64,000 nucleotides of DNA from Peptoniphilaceae bacterium (lineage in GTDB: Bacteria; Bacillota; Clostridia; Tissierellales; Peptoniphilaceae), in the NCBI GenBank assembly GCA_902363535.1, contig CABJAE010000009.1:42010-106009 (forward strand), in the 5' to 3' direction. A model generated the notes under the pieces. It was given only the letters and a program-made list of their open reading frames with translations. It made no database searches and was not told the origin of the DNA. Positions 39,101-46,544 of the stretch are shown one piece after another (the first letter of the stretch is position 1; every line of letters begins with the position of its first letter). A program made the translations under genes and the position numbers.

Positions 39101-42100
39101 CCACGTTTTCTTATTAGTACCGGCTACGCCGTCTTTGACGATTTTGTAGTTGTCCGTCGCATCCGGATAGTTTTTGTAGAAGTCCGGATCGAATTCCACG
39201 GTGTAGCCAAAGGGAATCTCGTCTGTATCGACAACAGTGCCTTCTGTTTTTGCCGGAATGCTCAATTTTCTATTGGTCGGAGCCTTGCTTACTTCCTGAG
39301 TGACGGTGATTTCGCCGGTTTCCGGGTCTCTCGTCGTCGTGATGGTGACTTCGCCCTTTTGACCTGCCGTAATTTCCGTCGGCGCTTCGCCTTGTTTCTT
39401 CGTGTAGTCCAGCTCGTATTCCGTGTCGAAGGGAATTTCCACCGTGGTTTTCGCCGGCTTGGTGCCGATTCGGATCACGGCGTCTTGTTTTTCCGTTACG
39501 GTAGTTACTACAACGGATTCTTGATTCTTAATAAATTCGCCGGCATCATTGATGATTCCCTTTTCGCCGTTGATGACCACTTGCTTGAAGGTGGTCTTCG
39601 TTTCGCCGACGACGCCTTCCGTTGTTACAACTTTTCCGGCTTCCAGCGTATCGTCATAGACGACCTCGGTCTCGAAGGGAACCTTGCTCGTAAATTCTTT
39701 CGTTACTTCTTGCTTGTATTTCGGTCTGGCGATGAACTGCGCCTTGACGGTTTCTTCTTTTTCGATGCCGTTCTCGTCTCTATAGTTGACCTTGACGTCG
39801 ACATAAAGATTTTCGCCGCCTTTGATCTCGGCGCTTTCAGGGACGACTGCAGTGACGACACCGGTATCTTTGTCTACTGTAATATTGTCCCAAACATTGC
39901 CCGAGCTGTCCTTGTAAGTTCCCGGGACAATTTCATAGGTCTTCGGTTGATTTTTCTTTTGGCTGGCTTCGTCATCCGGAATAGTTGGAGTACTTGTTAA
40001 TGTATCCCCCTTGAAACCAATTTGTGCGAAGTATTCCGGTCTGTTGTTGTCCGATTCTTGGACCACAAAGTGGAACCAATGGACGTCCTTTGAGCCGTTG
40101 GTGTAGGTGTATTCCACCGGCACGGCCACAAAGTCCCCGGCCTTGGCGGATTTCGGCGGCGTAATGGTAAATTTGCTGATATCTCCGTCGGTTAAGGTGA
40201 CCTTCCATTGGTCCTTGTCTTCCTTGCCCTGATTTTCACGGTTGATAAAGTCTAAAATTACTTTTCCTGCAGCTTCTCCTCTATCTTCAGCACCATTCAT
40301 TTCAGATGAGGACTTATTAATCTCGCCGGATCCTTCCGGCTCGTAAATTTTTACCTCAAAAGGTTCTCCGGGTTTAACAGCTGACGACGTGTTTTTTGAA
40401 GTATCTTCATTATTTCCGTCAATAAAGTTTTGGTCGTAGTACCTTGTGTCGTCCAGGTTAAGCTTGAAGTCGCCGATGAGGTTGTAGTGGTCGTAGCGGT
40501 CGATGCCTTGTTTGTCGATTGTGATATTTTTTCCCTTATGGTTGATGTCGGCAGTACCTGCACCTGTTTCTGTATAAGTTCCTGTTTCACCAAATTCGTC
40601 TGGTGTTTCTGCTATATTTTTAAATTCTTCTGCTGTTCTCGGACGGGCAAAGAATTTGACATCCAGATTTTGAAGAGCCTTGTAGTCAGGTGTATTGAAG
40701 ATGGAGTCTTCATTGATGACAGTCTTGCCATTTTCGTCTTTTTTTAGGGCTCCTTCCGGCATCTTAATGTGGATATTACCATCTTCTCCTATATAGGCAC
40801 TGGCTCCCGGAACAATTTTCCCGGTAATCGGGTTATAAACTTGGCCGACCAGTCTTTCCTTGGCATTTTCGTCCACATTGTCCACCTTAATACCGGTGTC
40901 TATGTCTTGACCTTGAACAAAGTACTTAGATGTTGGATCATAATTGTTTTTATTAAGTTTTAACTCTTCAAGTTTGTCATTTTCATTTGGCCATGGGTTA
41001 ACCTTGTAGCCTAAGGCAAAACTATCTCCAAAAAACTTAACTCCCGGATTATCTTTTGTGTAATGATCCTTCATTCCGAAAGACGTCGTGTCGTTATCCT
41101 TGCTGTTAATATGCTTCAGGGTTTCTTCGCCGGCTTCATAGTTTAAGTTTCTTTGGGCTCTGGAAGCACTTATATTTGAATCCTCTGTCGGTTTGTAGTT
41201 CACATCGGGAGACTCGGGAGTCAGTTTGTCTCCTTCATCCATCATCGATTTGTTCTTCGGATCCACAGGCACAAGACCGGAATCGGTGACATAGACCTTG
41301 GTATAGGTGCGTTGGCCGGTCTTTTTATCGATGGTAATTTCATAACCATATTCCGTCTTGCTTGGAGAATCTGCGGACGGGTTTTTCGTGTTAAATTTAA
41401 AGCCGTCCTTTTCTGTCCCTTCGTCGGTAATTAAATTCTCCTGATTGGTGTCTCCCTGTTGTAAATCCGTTGTCTTATAACGTTCGCTGTCGTTATAGTC
41501 TTTGATCTTTGCTTCATCATCGCCATAGTTCGGCTCATTAGCTTCTTCCGGAGCTTTTTGAGCTTCCGGCGATTGTTCTTTGCCGATTTCCAGGCCCTCT
41601 TTCGACGTAGTAGCGGGTTCGGCCGGTGCTTGTGCCGCTTCAGCCGGTGCTTGTGCCCCGTTCGTTGCGGGGGCTTCCGATGCGCTTGCAGAAGTTGCTT
41701 CCGTTACGCTCGCAGAGGTCGCTTCCGGTGCACTCGCAGAAGACGCCTCCGGCGCACTTACAGAAGTCGTTTCCGATACACTTGCAGGGCTCGCTTCCGT
41801 TGCGCTCGCAGAAGACGCCTCGGACGCGCTTGCAGAGGGTGCATCCGATTCGCTCGCAGAGGTTGTCTCCGTTGCGCTTGCAGAGGGCGCTTCAGTTGCG
41901 CTTGCGGAGGGCGCGGCTACGGCTTCTCTCTGCACGACGGCCGACGGCTGTTGTGCGACCTGAGCAAAACCGGCCTGAGGCATCATAACGAGGCCGGTGG
42001 CGATTACCGACGCCCCGACCATGGATTTCAGCAGATTGTTTCTCTTTTTCTTGGCATTTTCGTTGGATAAGGGCAACGCCACGTGATTTGTCGCTTCCCG

Positions 42101-42121
42101 AACATTTTTATTGCTTACCAA
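36140..42121 (-). CDS. Giant G5-repeat cell-wall surface protein
   Basis: The 1993-residue protein has a long signal peptide (basic to residue 31, then LKSMVGASVIATGLVMMPQ, cleavage near QAGFA). A low-complexity SAS[AE][TS]EA region covers about 60-150. A unique region with Rib/YPDG-type segments (near 720-800, ITVDKDTGVVTAVVPESAEI) follows. About 13 G5-type repeats of ~75-85 residues (about 803-1800) each end in a strand like IIRVGTKP. A PSTPNNPVNPN wall-spanning repeat (about 1808-1920) precedes the C-terminus: a hydrophobic helix, RRKR tail and APQTFDAG in place of LPxTG. It is thus probably sortase-anchored by a variant signal and may act in adhesion or biofilm, as G5 proteins do. Start codon is TTG after GGGAGG. 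Base composition is AT-richer than neighbouring genes. Confidence 0.88.
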   Translation of the reverse strand: MVSNKNVREATNHVALPLSNENAKKKRNNLLKSMVGASVIATGLVMMPQAGFAQVAQQPSAVVQREAVAAPSASATEAPSASATETTSASESDAPSASASEASSASATEASPASVSETTSVSAPEASSASAPEATSASVTEATSASASEAPATNGAQAPAEAAQAPAEPATTSKEGLEIGKEQSPEAQKAPEEANEPNYGDDEAKIKDYNDSERYKTTDLQQGDTNQENLITDEGTEKDGFKFNTKNPSADSPSKTEYGYEITIDKKTGQRTYTKVYVTDSGLVPVDPKNKSMMDEGDKLTPESPDVNYKPTEDSNISASRAQRNLNYEAGEETLKHINSKDNDTTSFGMKDHYTKDNPGVKFFGDSFALGYKVNPWPNENDKLEELKLNKNNYDPTSKYFVQGQDIDTGIKVDNVDENAKERLVGQVYNPITGKIVPGASAYIGEDGNIHIKMPEGALKKDENGKTVINEDSIFNTPDYKALQNLDVKFFARPRTAEEFKNIAETPDEFGETGTYTETGAGTADINHKGKNITIDKQGIDRYDHYNLIGDFKLNLDDTRYYDQNFIDGNNEDTSKNTSSAVKPGEPFEVKIYEPEGSGEINKSSSEMNGAEDRGEAAGKVILDFINRENQGKEDKDQWKVTLTDGDISKFTITPPKSAKAGDFVAVPVEYTYTNGSKDVHWFHFVVQESDNNRPEYFAQIGFKGDTLTSTPTIPDDEASQKKNQPKTYEIVPGTYKDSSGNVWDNITVDKDTGVVTAVVPESAEIKGGENLYVDVKVNYRDENGIEKEETVKAQFIARPKYKQEVTKEFTSKVPFETEVVYDDTLEAGKVVTTEGVVGETKTTFKQVVINGEKGIINDAGEFIKNQESVVVTTVTEKQDAVIRIGTKPAKTTVEIPFDTEYELDYTKKQGEAPTEITAGQKGEVTITTTRDPETGEITVTQEVSKAPTNRKLSIPAKTEGTVVDTDEIPFGYTVEFDPDFYKNYPDATDNYKIVKDGVAGTNKKTWTIVNSKIVGDYVLEKTEPINAVIKVGQKDYTGTVTNTVTKDVPYTVKVVQNPNLDVGKTNAKQEGKAGSRTYEYSGEIVNGQLKDGTNFTEKELTDKYVEPTEHIIEIGTKPVENEKSVESTVGVDVEWVFDPNKDIGVIEVGDLIPGKVTTKTVNKYNPETGEIETTQETVVEKGKRKVVAGTRAYNGEFDQVNKVIIPYETEIVFDNTLKAGEKEITQAGENGLKTTTTKHKIVNGAVESSGDPVTEVNKEAVKQIIKVGTMTDGTHSHTEVLPFETKVEVNLDLKKGEWRYKTVDGVEQKGKLGSRTTEWTIINSVVQDEKKVTEDKAVDAIIEVGSADFTGEVSHKETFEIPFEVEVRYNSELPAGTSNEIQKGVKGSYDVEYKQAIKNGEATGEMTNTESNKVEAKKHIVEVGTKVETPENNYTKNVEVDIEYVYDDTKDKGVVETGELTPGKVETKVVDKYNPETGKVEQSTEEVVTKAKQKVIVGTKDFTGTYEYKKTCPLPFEVEVIEDPTLSKGETVVDQKGVAGSKTTSYKQDIRNGEAVGEATKIGEEVTVNPTKHIVRVGTKALTGTNEKVVDKAIPYETKVIYDENLEAGNRVVDNEGKDGKERVTTTITSIDGNIEVNSEGKVLTPKEDRVVRVGIKPVVKEEAIPQDSTYKHNPNLEAGTINKISEGTPGKVTITTTFNKETGKLESKVVRTEPTNAEYEYGSKTTGEVKVKSEIPYEVEIIEDPTMDAGTHKVTQEGVVGEKETTLVIENSVEKSRSDKTTKEAVKKIIRVGTKPTEKMCPVPEGPSTPNNPVNPNPSTPESPVNPNPSTPNNPVNPNPSTPNNPVNPNPSTPNSPANSNPSEPNNSVNPNPSTPKSPITPNPSTPESPVNPNSSTPKSSANPNPSTSSNPASPNPNTPTESESSAPSRRTDADDTVDRTKADQAAAEVAKDDAKAPQTFDAGIAAPTGLAALASGLLVGLERLKRRKRD
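36360..36698 (-). repeat. 33-bp minisatellite encoding the Pro/Asn-rich stalk
   Basis: About ten tandem 33-bp units encode PSTPNNPVNPN variants. Adjacent copies at about 36558-36660 are identical at base level while outer copies diverge, which suggests recent slippage or recombination and probable length variation between strains. Confidence 0.85.
41675..41930 (-). repeat. Degenerate Ser-Ala-Ser-Glu-Ala codon repeats
   Basis: Repeats of about 24 bases encode SASATEAP-type octamers just after the signal peptide of the surface protein. They probably form a flexible N-terminal extension. Confidence 0.8.
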
Positions 42122-42160
42122 TTGGATTCCTCCCTTTTCAAAGCATCTGATCTATATGAA

Positions 42161-42200
42161 TATATTTCATAATATATACTACCAATATAGTCTTAATTAA
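42161..42200 (-). promoter_or_regulatory. AT-rich promoter region of the surface protein
   Basis: On the minus strand TTTAAT-17-TATATA or TTAAGA-16-TATTAT can be read within a very AT-rich patch about 50-80 bases before the start codon. Short inverted repeats (ATGAA...TTCAT) lie between it and the ribosome site. The exact boxes are uncertain. Confidence 0.45.
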
Positions 42201-42286
42201 ACAGAGTTCATCATACCCTGAATCCCTCGTCGCTGTCAATTTTTTCTTCCGGAAAGAAAAAACCGCACATTCCTTTTCTTTTCATC

Positions 42287-42316
42287 AAAAAACGTCTCCT
42301 CTTTAGAGTGACGTTT
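42287..42316 (-). terminator. Terminator after the J-domain-like gene
   Basis: AACGTC/GACGTT with an inner CTCT/AGAG pairing is followed by six T on the minus strand, ten bases beyond the stop codon. Confidence 0.75.
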
Positions 42317-42324
42317 TCTGGTTT

Positions 42325-43122
42325 CTATCTTTTCTTTTCCCTCGGTCTTTTCCCCCGAAGGTTCGCCTCTTCCGGTGCATTTTCCAAGGCGGCTTTTTCT
42401 TTCTCCTGCGCTTTTTCCGCGCGTTGGCGTTCTCTTTCCAATTCTTCCCACCGCGCCTTTCGCCCTTCGCCCTCTAAGTAAAACGCCGCTGTAAAGGGCG
42501 GCCGCTGTTTTATGGCGATGACTTTTTTTATATACCCGAGCAGTAGATATTCTAATCGCTTTTCTTCTTTCAGCAGACGCTCGGGCGGCGACTGGCTCGC
42601 TTCTCTTTTTGCTTCATTTAAAAGCTCCTTTAGGGCTTTTTCATCCCCCTCCCGAAAGGCCTCCACGGCTTTTTCCATGAATTTTTCGTCGCCATGCTCG
42701 GGATTCAGATCCGGATGCCGGGCCTTTATGATTAAAATCATGAGACCATTGAGTTCTTTCTCCTTCGCCGCGGGCCATGCTTTCCAAGTGCGGGCTTCCG
42801 CCAGGAGGGCTTTCTTTCGGGCCAGTTCCCCTTCCCATTGGGCCAGGATTTCGTCCATTTGGGCTTCCGCGATTTTTCCCGCCGTGGTTTTTCCCGCCAA
42901 AATCCGCTCTCGTTCTCGAGCGAGGACGAGGGTGCGGTAGCGGGCTTCGAGGATGGCGATTTCTTGATCGTAAAAGGCCAGGCAATAGTTCATCTCTATG
43001 GCTCGCCCCTTCACGTGAAGGAGGTATTCTTTTGTGCAAATGGCTTCGGCCACGGATTGCCTCAATCTTTCGATGGACGCTTTTAATTCTTTCACCCGCG
43101 GCAATTCGATCATCTCTCCCAC
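42325..43122 (-). CDS. Hypothetical coiled-coil protein with a J-domain-like HPD motif
   Basis: The 265-residue protein is almost entirely charged helix. A segment LIIKARHPDLNPEHGDEKFMEKAVEAF (near residue 135-160) carries the HPD tripeptide in a KARHPDLNP context like helix II-III of DnaJ J-domains. The rest is Lys/Glu/Arg-rich, ending PREKKR. There is no zinc or client-binding DnaJ domain. I cannot name a function; a DnaK co-factor role is possible. The GTG at 43122 follows GGGGGT; an ATG three codons later is an alternative. It has its own promoter and terminator. Confidence 0.65.
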   Translation of the reverse strand: MGEMIELPRVKELKASIERLRQSVAEAICTKEYLLHVKGRAIEMNYCLAFYDQEIAILEARYRTLVLARERERILAGKTTAGKIAEAQMDEILAQWEGELARKKALLAEARTWKAWPAAKEKELNGLMILIIKARHPDLNPEHGDEKFMEKAVEAFREGDEKALKELLNEAKREASQSPPERLLKEEKRLEYLLLGYIKKVIAIKQRPPFTAAFYLEGEGRKARWEELERERQRAEKAQEKEKAALENAPEEANLRGKRPREKKR

Positions 43123-43143
43123 GGCGCACCCCCTTTCGCGCCC

Positions 43144-43172
43144 ATTATAACAGGAAGGTCCTAAGGATACAA
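43144..43172 (-). promoter_or_regulatory. Promoter of the J-domain-like gene
   Basis: Minus-strand TTGTAT (43167-43172) and TATAAT (43144-43149) are 17 bases apart. The leader would be only about 15 bases. Confidence 0.68.
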
Positions 43173-43198
43173 AAACGAGGCACCCCACGGCGCCTCGC
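43170..43198 (-). terminator. Terminator of the proline-peptide operon
   Basis: CGAGGC/GCCTCG (43176-43181 and 43192-43197) is followed by five T on the minus strand, right after the pip stop. It abuts the next gene's -35 box. Confidence 0.78.
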
Positions 43199-43207
43199 AC
43201 ATAATTT

Positions 43208-44095
43208 TTATTCGAAATCTTTCAGCCAATCGTTTAAGACCTTGAAGTAGCGTTTTTCTTCCTCCACAAAGGCCATGTGGCGGGAGTCGCGGAAGAGTTC
43301 CCAGCGGGAATTCGGCAGCTCGTCGGCCATGCTCTTGGCGATGTAGGGGCTGCACAGATCCATCTGGCCGCTTGTTACCAAAGTAGGCACGGTGATTTCT
43401 CCCAATTTCCCTCGGTAGTCGTAGCTAGCCAAGGTGCCCGTAGGACCGAATTCGTTGGCGCCCCAGGCGGTGATGTAGACTTCCCCGGCGTTTTTCTTTT
43501 TGCGCTTCAGGTACTCGGGGCTGTTCTCATCCAGCGTGGGGCCGCAGTACAGATCCATAAAGCGGTCCAAGGCCTTCAGGTAATCGGGATCGTCGTATCT
43601 GTCCGATGCTTCGGCCTGATTAAATATCGCCCGCTCTTTTTTCGTCATGACGCGGTCGATGCGCCGCCACTGCTCTTCCCGCCACAGGGCGGCGGAGTGG
43701 AGGGTGGAGGCCAAAATCAGGGAGAGGACGCCTTTCGGCTCCCGCTCCATCATGTAGGAAATGGCGAGCATCCCGCCCCAGGATTGGCCGAGAATATGCA
43801 CTTCCTTAAGGTCCAAATGCTCTCTCAAAGATTCCAGCTCCTCCATCCACACCTCGGCATTGTAGAGCTCGGTGTGGCCCGGGGTGGCGGATTCGCCGCA
43901 GCCGATTTGATCGTACATAATAATGGGTCGATCCAGCGCCTCGGCGAGCTTGTCGAAGCCTTCAAAGTAATTGTGGGTGCTCCCCGGCCCGCCGTGGAGA
44001 AGGAGGAGGGGGGCTTTTTTCCCCTCGGGATGCGTAATGCGGTAATAGGTTTCGAAGCCTTTAAAGGCCATGCGTCCTTCTTTAATGGCGACCAT
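43208..44095 (-). CDS. pip: Proline iminopeptidase
   Basis: This alpha/beta hydrolase of 295 residues removes N-terminal proline from peptides. The oxyanion motif HGGPGS is at 34-39, the family motif MYDQIGCGES at 60-69 and the nucleophile elbow GQSWGG at 103-108 (S105); the catalytic Asp (SGQMDLCSP) and His (SRHMAF) follow. The start at 44095 has GGAGG six bases upstream and overlaps pepQ by 14 bases; a start at 44071 is also possible. It is the last gene of the proline-peptide operon. Confidence 0.93.
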   Translation of the reverse strand: MVAIKEGRMAFKGFETYYRITHPEGKKAPLLLLHGGPGSTHNYFEGFDKLAEALDRPIIMYDQIGCGESATPGHTELYNAEVWMEELESLREHLDLKEVHILGQSWGGMLAISYMMEREPKGVLSLILASTLHSAALWREEQWRRIDRVMTKKERAIFNQAEASDRYDDPDYLKALDRFMDLYCGPTLDENSPEYLKRKKKNAGEVYITAWGANEFGPTGTLASYDYRGKLGEITVPTLVTSGQMDLCSPYIAKSMADELPNSRWELFRDSRHMAFVEEEKRYFKVLNDWLKDFE

Positions 44096-45182
44096 CGTCT
44101 TCCTCCTCTACGACGATGAGATCCTTCGTCACTTGATTTAACACTTCGCAGCCGTCTTCGGTGATGAGAACCAAATCCTCGATGCGCACGCCGATGCCTT
44201 CATCGAGAAGGTAGATCCCCGGTTCCACGGAAAAGACTTGCCCCGGCTGAATCACGGCGTCGTTGGCCGAGGACACGTCGCCCACTTCGTGATCTTCCAG
44301 GCCGATGGAGTGGCCGGTGCGGTGGGTGAAGTAGTCGCCGTAGCCTTTGGATTCGATGTAGTCGCGGCAGGCTTTGTCCACGTCGCACATGCGGTTGCCG
44401 GGCTTGGCGGCGGCGATGCCCCGCAGATTGGCTTCCTTTACGATCTCATAGACTTCCCTCGCCTTGTCGGAGACCTCGCCGATAAAGACCGTGCGGGTCA
44501 TGTCGCTTGCGTAGTTTTTATACATGCCGCCGATGTCCAGGACCACGGAGTCGCCCCGCTTGCCCTTGGAATCGTCAGTGGCGTGATGGGGATCGGCGCC
44601 GCCCCGTCCGTAGGCCGTAATGGGATCGAAGGAAAGCTCCACTACGCCTCGTTCGGCGAAAAGCTGCCGCACTTTGGCGTCCAGCTCTTTTTCCGTAAGC
44701 CCCTTTACCACCCGGGGGATGAGCGCTTCCATGACTTCGTCGCAGATTTTTGAGGATTCACGCATAATCCCTTGTTCTTCCTCGTCTTTCATGCGGCGCA
44801 CGTCGTCGACGAGAAGGGAGCCGTTCACGTAGCGCTTCTCAGGGAAAATTTCCTGAAGGCGCAAGAGGAAGTGGCTGGGCCAATTCTTGTCGATGCCCAC
44901 AGTGTCGCCCTCTTCCATAACATCGGTGAGAATTTCTACGCCATCGTCCACGTCGTTGTACCAAATTAAATCCGCGCCCACGTCTCCCTCTTGGGGAAAG
45001 AGTTCGTTGATCACAAGCTTCGCCGCGCCGTTAACGTGGAGGTAGAGGACGAGCATGCGCTCGCCGGGAGCGATCTTCCGCCCCAGCAGGTAGAAAATGG
45101 CCACGGGATCGGTAATAAGCAGGTGATCCAAGCCCCGTTCTTTCATGCCCTGTACGATTCGATGGATTCGTTCTTGATTCAT
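44082..45182 (-). CDS. pepQ: M24-family Xaa-Pro dipeptidase
   Basis: A pita-bread metallopeptidase of 366 residues, with a creatinase-like N-terminal domain and the metal ligands in VVLDIGGMYKNYASDMTRT, THRTGHSIGLEDHE and FSVEPGIYLLDEGIGVRIED. It should split Xaa-Pro dipeptides in the cytoplasm. It lies 18 bases after the POT transporter, whose dipeptide cargo it could process. Confidence 0.9.
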   Translation of the reverse strand: MNQERIHRIVQGMKERGLDHLLITDPVAIFYLLGRKIAPGERMLVLYLHVNGAAKLVINELFPQEGDVGADLIWYNDVDDGVEILTDVMEEGDTVGIDKNWPSHFLLRLQEIFPEKRYVNGSLLVDDVRRMKDEEEQGIMRESSKICDEVMEALIPRVVKGLTEKELDAKVRQLFAERGVVELSFDPITAYGRGGADPHHATDDSKGKRGDSVVLDIGGMYKNYASDMTRTVFIGEVSDKAREVYEIVKEANLRGIAAAKPGNRMCDVDKACRDYIESKGYGDYFTHRTGHSIGLEDHEVGDVSSANDAVIQPGQVFSVEPGIYLLDEGIGVRIEDLVLITEDGCEVLNQVTKDLIVVEEEDDGRH

Positions 45183-45200
45183 GGATGGCTCCTTTCAGTT

Positions 45201-46544
45201 TTACTTCTCATCCTCCACCAATCGGTTCAGCTTCGGGCTGAAAGCCGCGAGGAGGATGCCGCCGAAGGTGATGACGGCTGCGATAATGAAATAGGTTTTT
45301 GCGAAGGGAAATTGCAAAGTAAATTCGTAGAGGTAGCCGTAGGTTTTCGCGGAGATAAAGATGGCGAAGACCCACACGCTCATCAAGGTGGAGAGGAGAT
45401 GGGCCGGGGCGTATTTGGAAATAAAGGCATTGCCCAAGGGCGCGAAGACCATTTCGCCGAGGGACAAGACGATGCCGAAGGCCACGATCCACGTGAGGCC
45501 CGCTTGACTTTCTCCGCGTGCCACGTCGGCCACGGCGAAGATTCCGTAGGCGATGCCTAAAAGGAGCAGGCCGAAGGCGGTCTTTTGAAACATGTTAAAG
45601 TCGCCTTTTTCGCTCCGCGCCCGCTTCGCCCAGTACATGCCGAGAGCCGGCCCCATCACAATGCAGCATAGGGAGTTCAGGGCGTCGAACCAAGAGGATG
45701 GGACGGTAAAGCTGCCCACCATCCAATTGGCGGCGGGATTCTCCCCTGCCCAGTGGAAATACACGGGCAAGTAGGCAAGGTGCCAAAACACCCGAAACAG
45801 AATGGAGAAGAAAGAGACGAGAACGATGGCTCCCACCCGCTTCTTTTCCCCGGACGTCAGGGGCCGCTTGACTTTCTCTTCTTTTTCTTTTTTCTCGTCG
45901 TATTTAAAGGGCTTCTTTCCCGTGTCCCCGAGGCATTTTCCTCCGAGGACAAAGACGATGGCCGCCGCAAACAAGACCAGAGCGCAGACCAAAAAGCCGA
46001 AGGCGTAGCCCCGGCCCATGACCAAGACGCCGATGATGGCCGTGCCTAAAAAGGAGCCGACATTGGCGATGGCGTATTGGGTGGAAAAAGCCTTGTCCAG
46101 AAGCTTTTGGTCTTTGAAAAGCCGGCCGGTGACGGCGTGGATTTGGGATTTAAAGAGGCCGTTTCCCAAAGACACCACGAGGATCATGGCGTTGATCATG
46201 GCGATGGAGTCGGCCTTGTAGCCGAGAAAATAGCCCGCTCCCATGATCGCCATGCCCACGGGAATCAAATACCTTGCGCCGATGAAGCGATCGGAGAGGA
46301 TGGAGCCGAAGAGGGGCGTAATGTAGGTCATGGCCACTAAATTGGCGCTCACTTTCGCCGCGTCGGCCTTTCCCATGCCCAGGCCTCCTTTTGCCACGGC
46401 GGCGGCCACCATAATGGTCATGAGCCACTTCACGGCGTAAAAGGCGAAGCGCTCCACGGCCAGTGTGGCGGAAGCCAGGTAAAAGCCCCCGCCCATGGTA
46501 TTTTTGCCCTTTATTAAATTTCTCTCGTGTATTTCTTCAGCCAT
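45201..46544 (-). CDS. POT/PTR-family proton-coupled oligopeptide transporter
   Basis: The 447-residue protein has about twelve to fourteen membrane helices and the POT-type first helix VERFAFYAVKWLMTIMV (the ExxFxxYG-like region) plus a SDRFIGARYLIPVG motif. These MFS members import di- and tripeptides. AGGAGG lies five bases before the start at 46544; the first 31 bases overlap the end of the aminopeptidase gene. Confidence 0.88.
   Translation of the reverse strand: MAEEIHERNLIKGKNTMGGGFYLASATLAVERFAFYAVKWLMTIMVAAAVAKGGLGMGKADAAKVSANLVAMTYITPLFGSILSDRFIGARYLIPVGMAIMGAGYFLGYKADSIAMINAMILVVSLGNGLFKSQIHAVTGRLFKDQKLLDKAFSTQYAIANVGSFLGTAIIGVLVMGRGYAFGFLVCALVLFAAAIVFVLGGKCLGDTGKKPFKYDEKKEKEEKVKRPLTSGEKKRVGAIVLVSFFSILFRVFWHLAYLPVYFHWAGENPAANWMVGSFTVPSSWFDALNSLCCIVMGPALGMYWAKRARSEKGDFNMFQKTAFGLLLLGIAYGIFAVADVARGESQAGLTWIVAFGIVLSLGEMVFAPLGNAFISKYAPAHLLSTLMSVWVFAIFISAKTYGYLYEFTLQFPFAKTYFIIAAVITFGGILLAAFSPKLNRLVEDEK

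Noticed and set aside
37640..40000. Plus-strand open frames of about 370-380 codons across the G5 region
   Set aside because: They are antisense shadows of a well-supported repeat protein, with improbable Phe/Asp/Val-rich composition.
44241..45182. Calling the proline dipeptidase a creatinase or methionine aminopeptidase
   Set aside because: The two-domain M24 layout and the operon of proline-specific enzymes favour Xaa-Pro dipeptidase.
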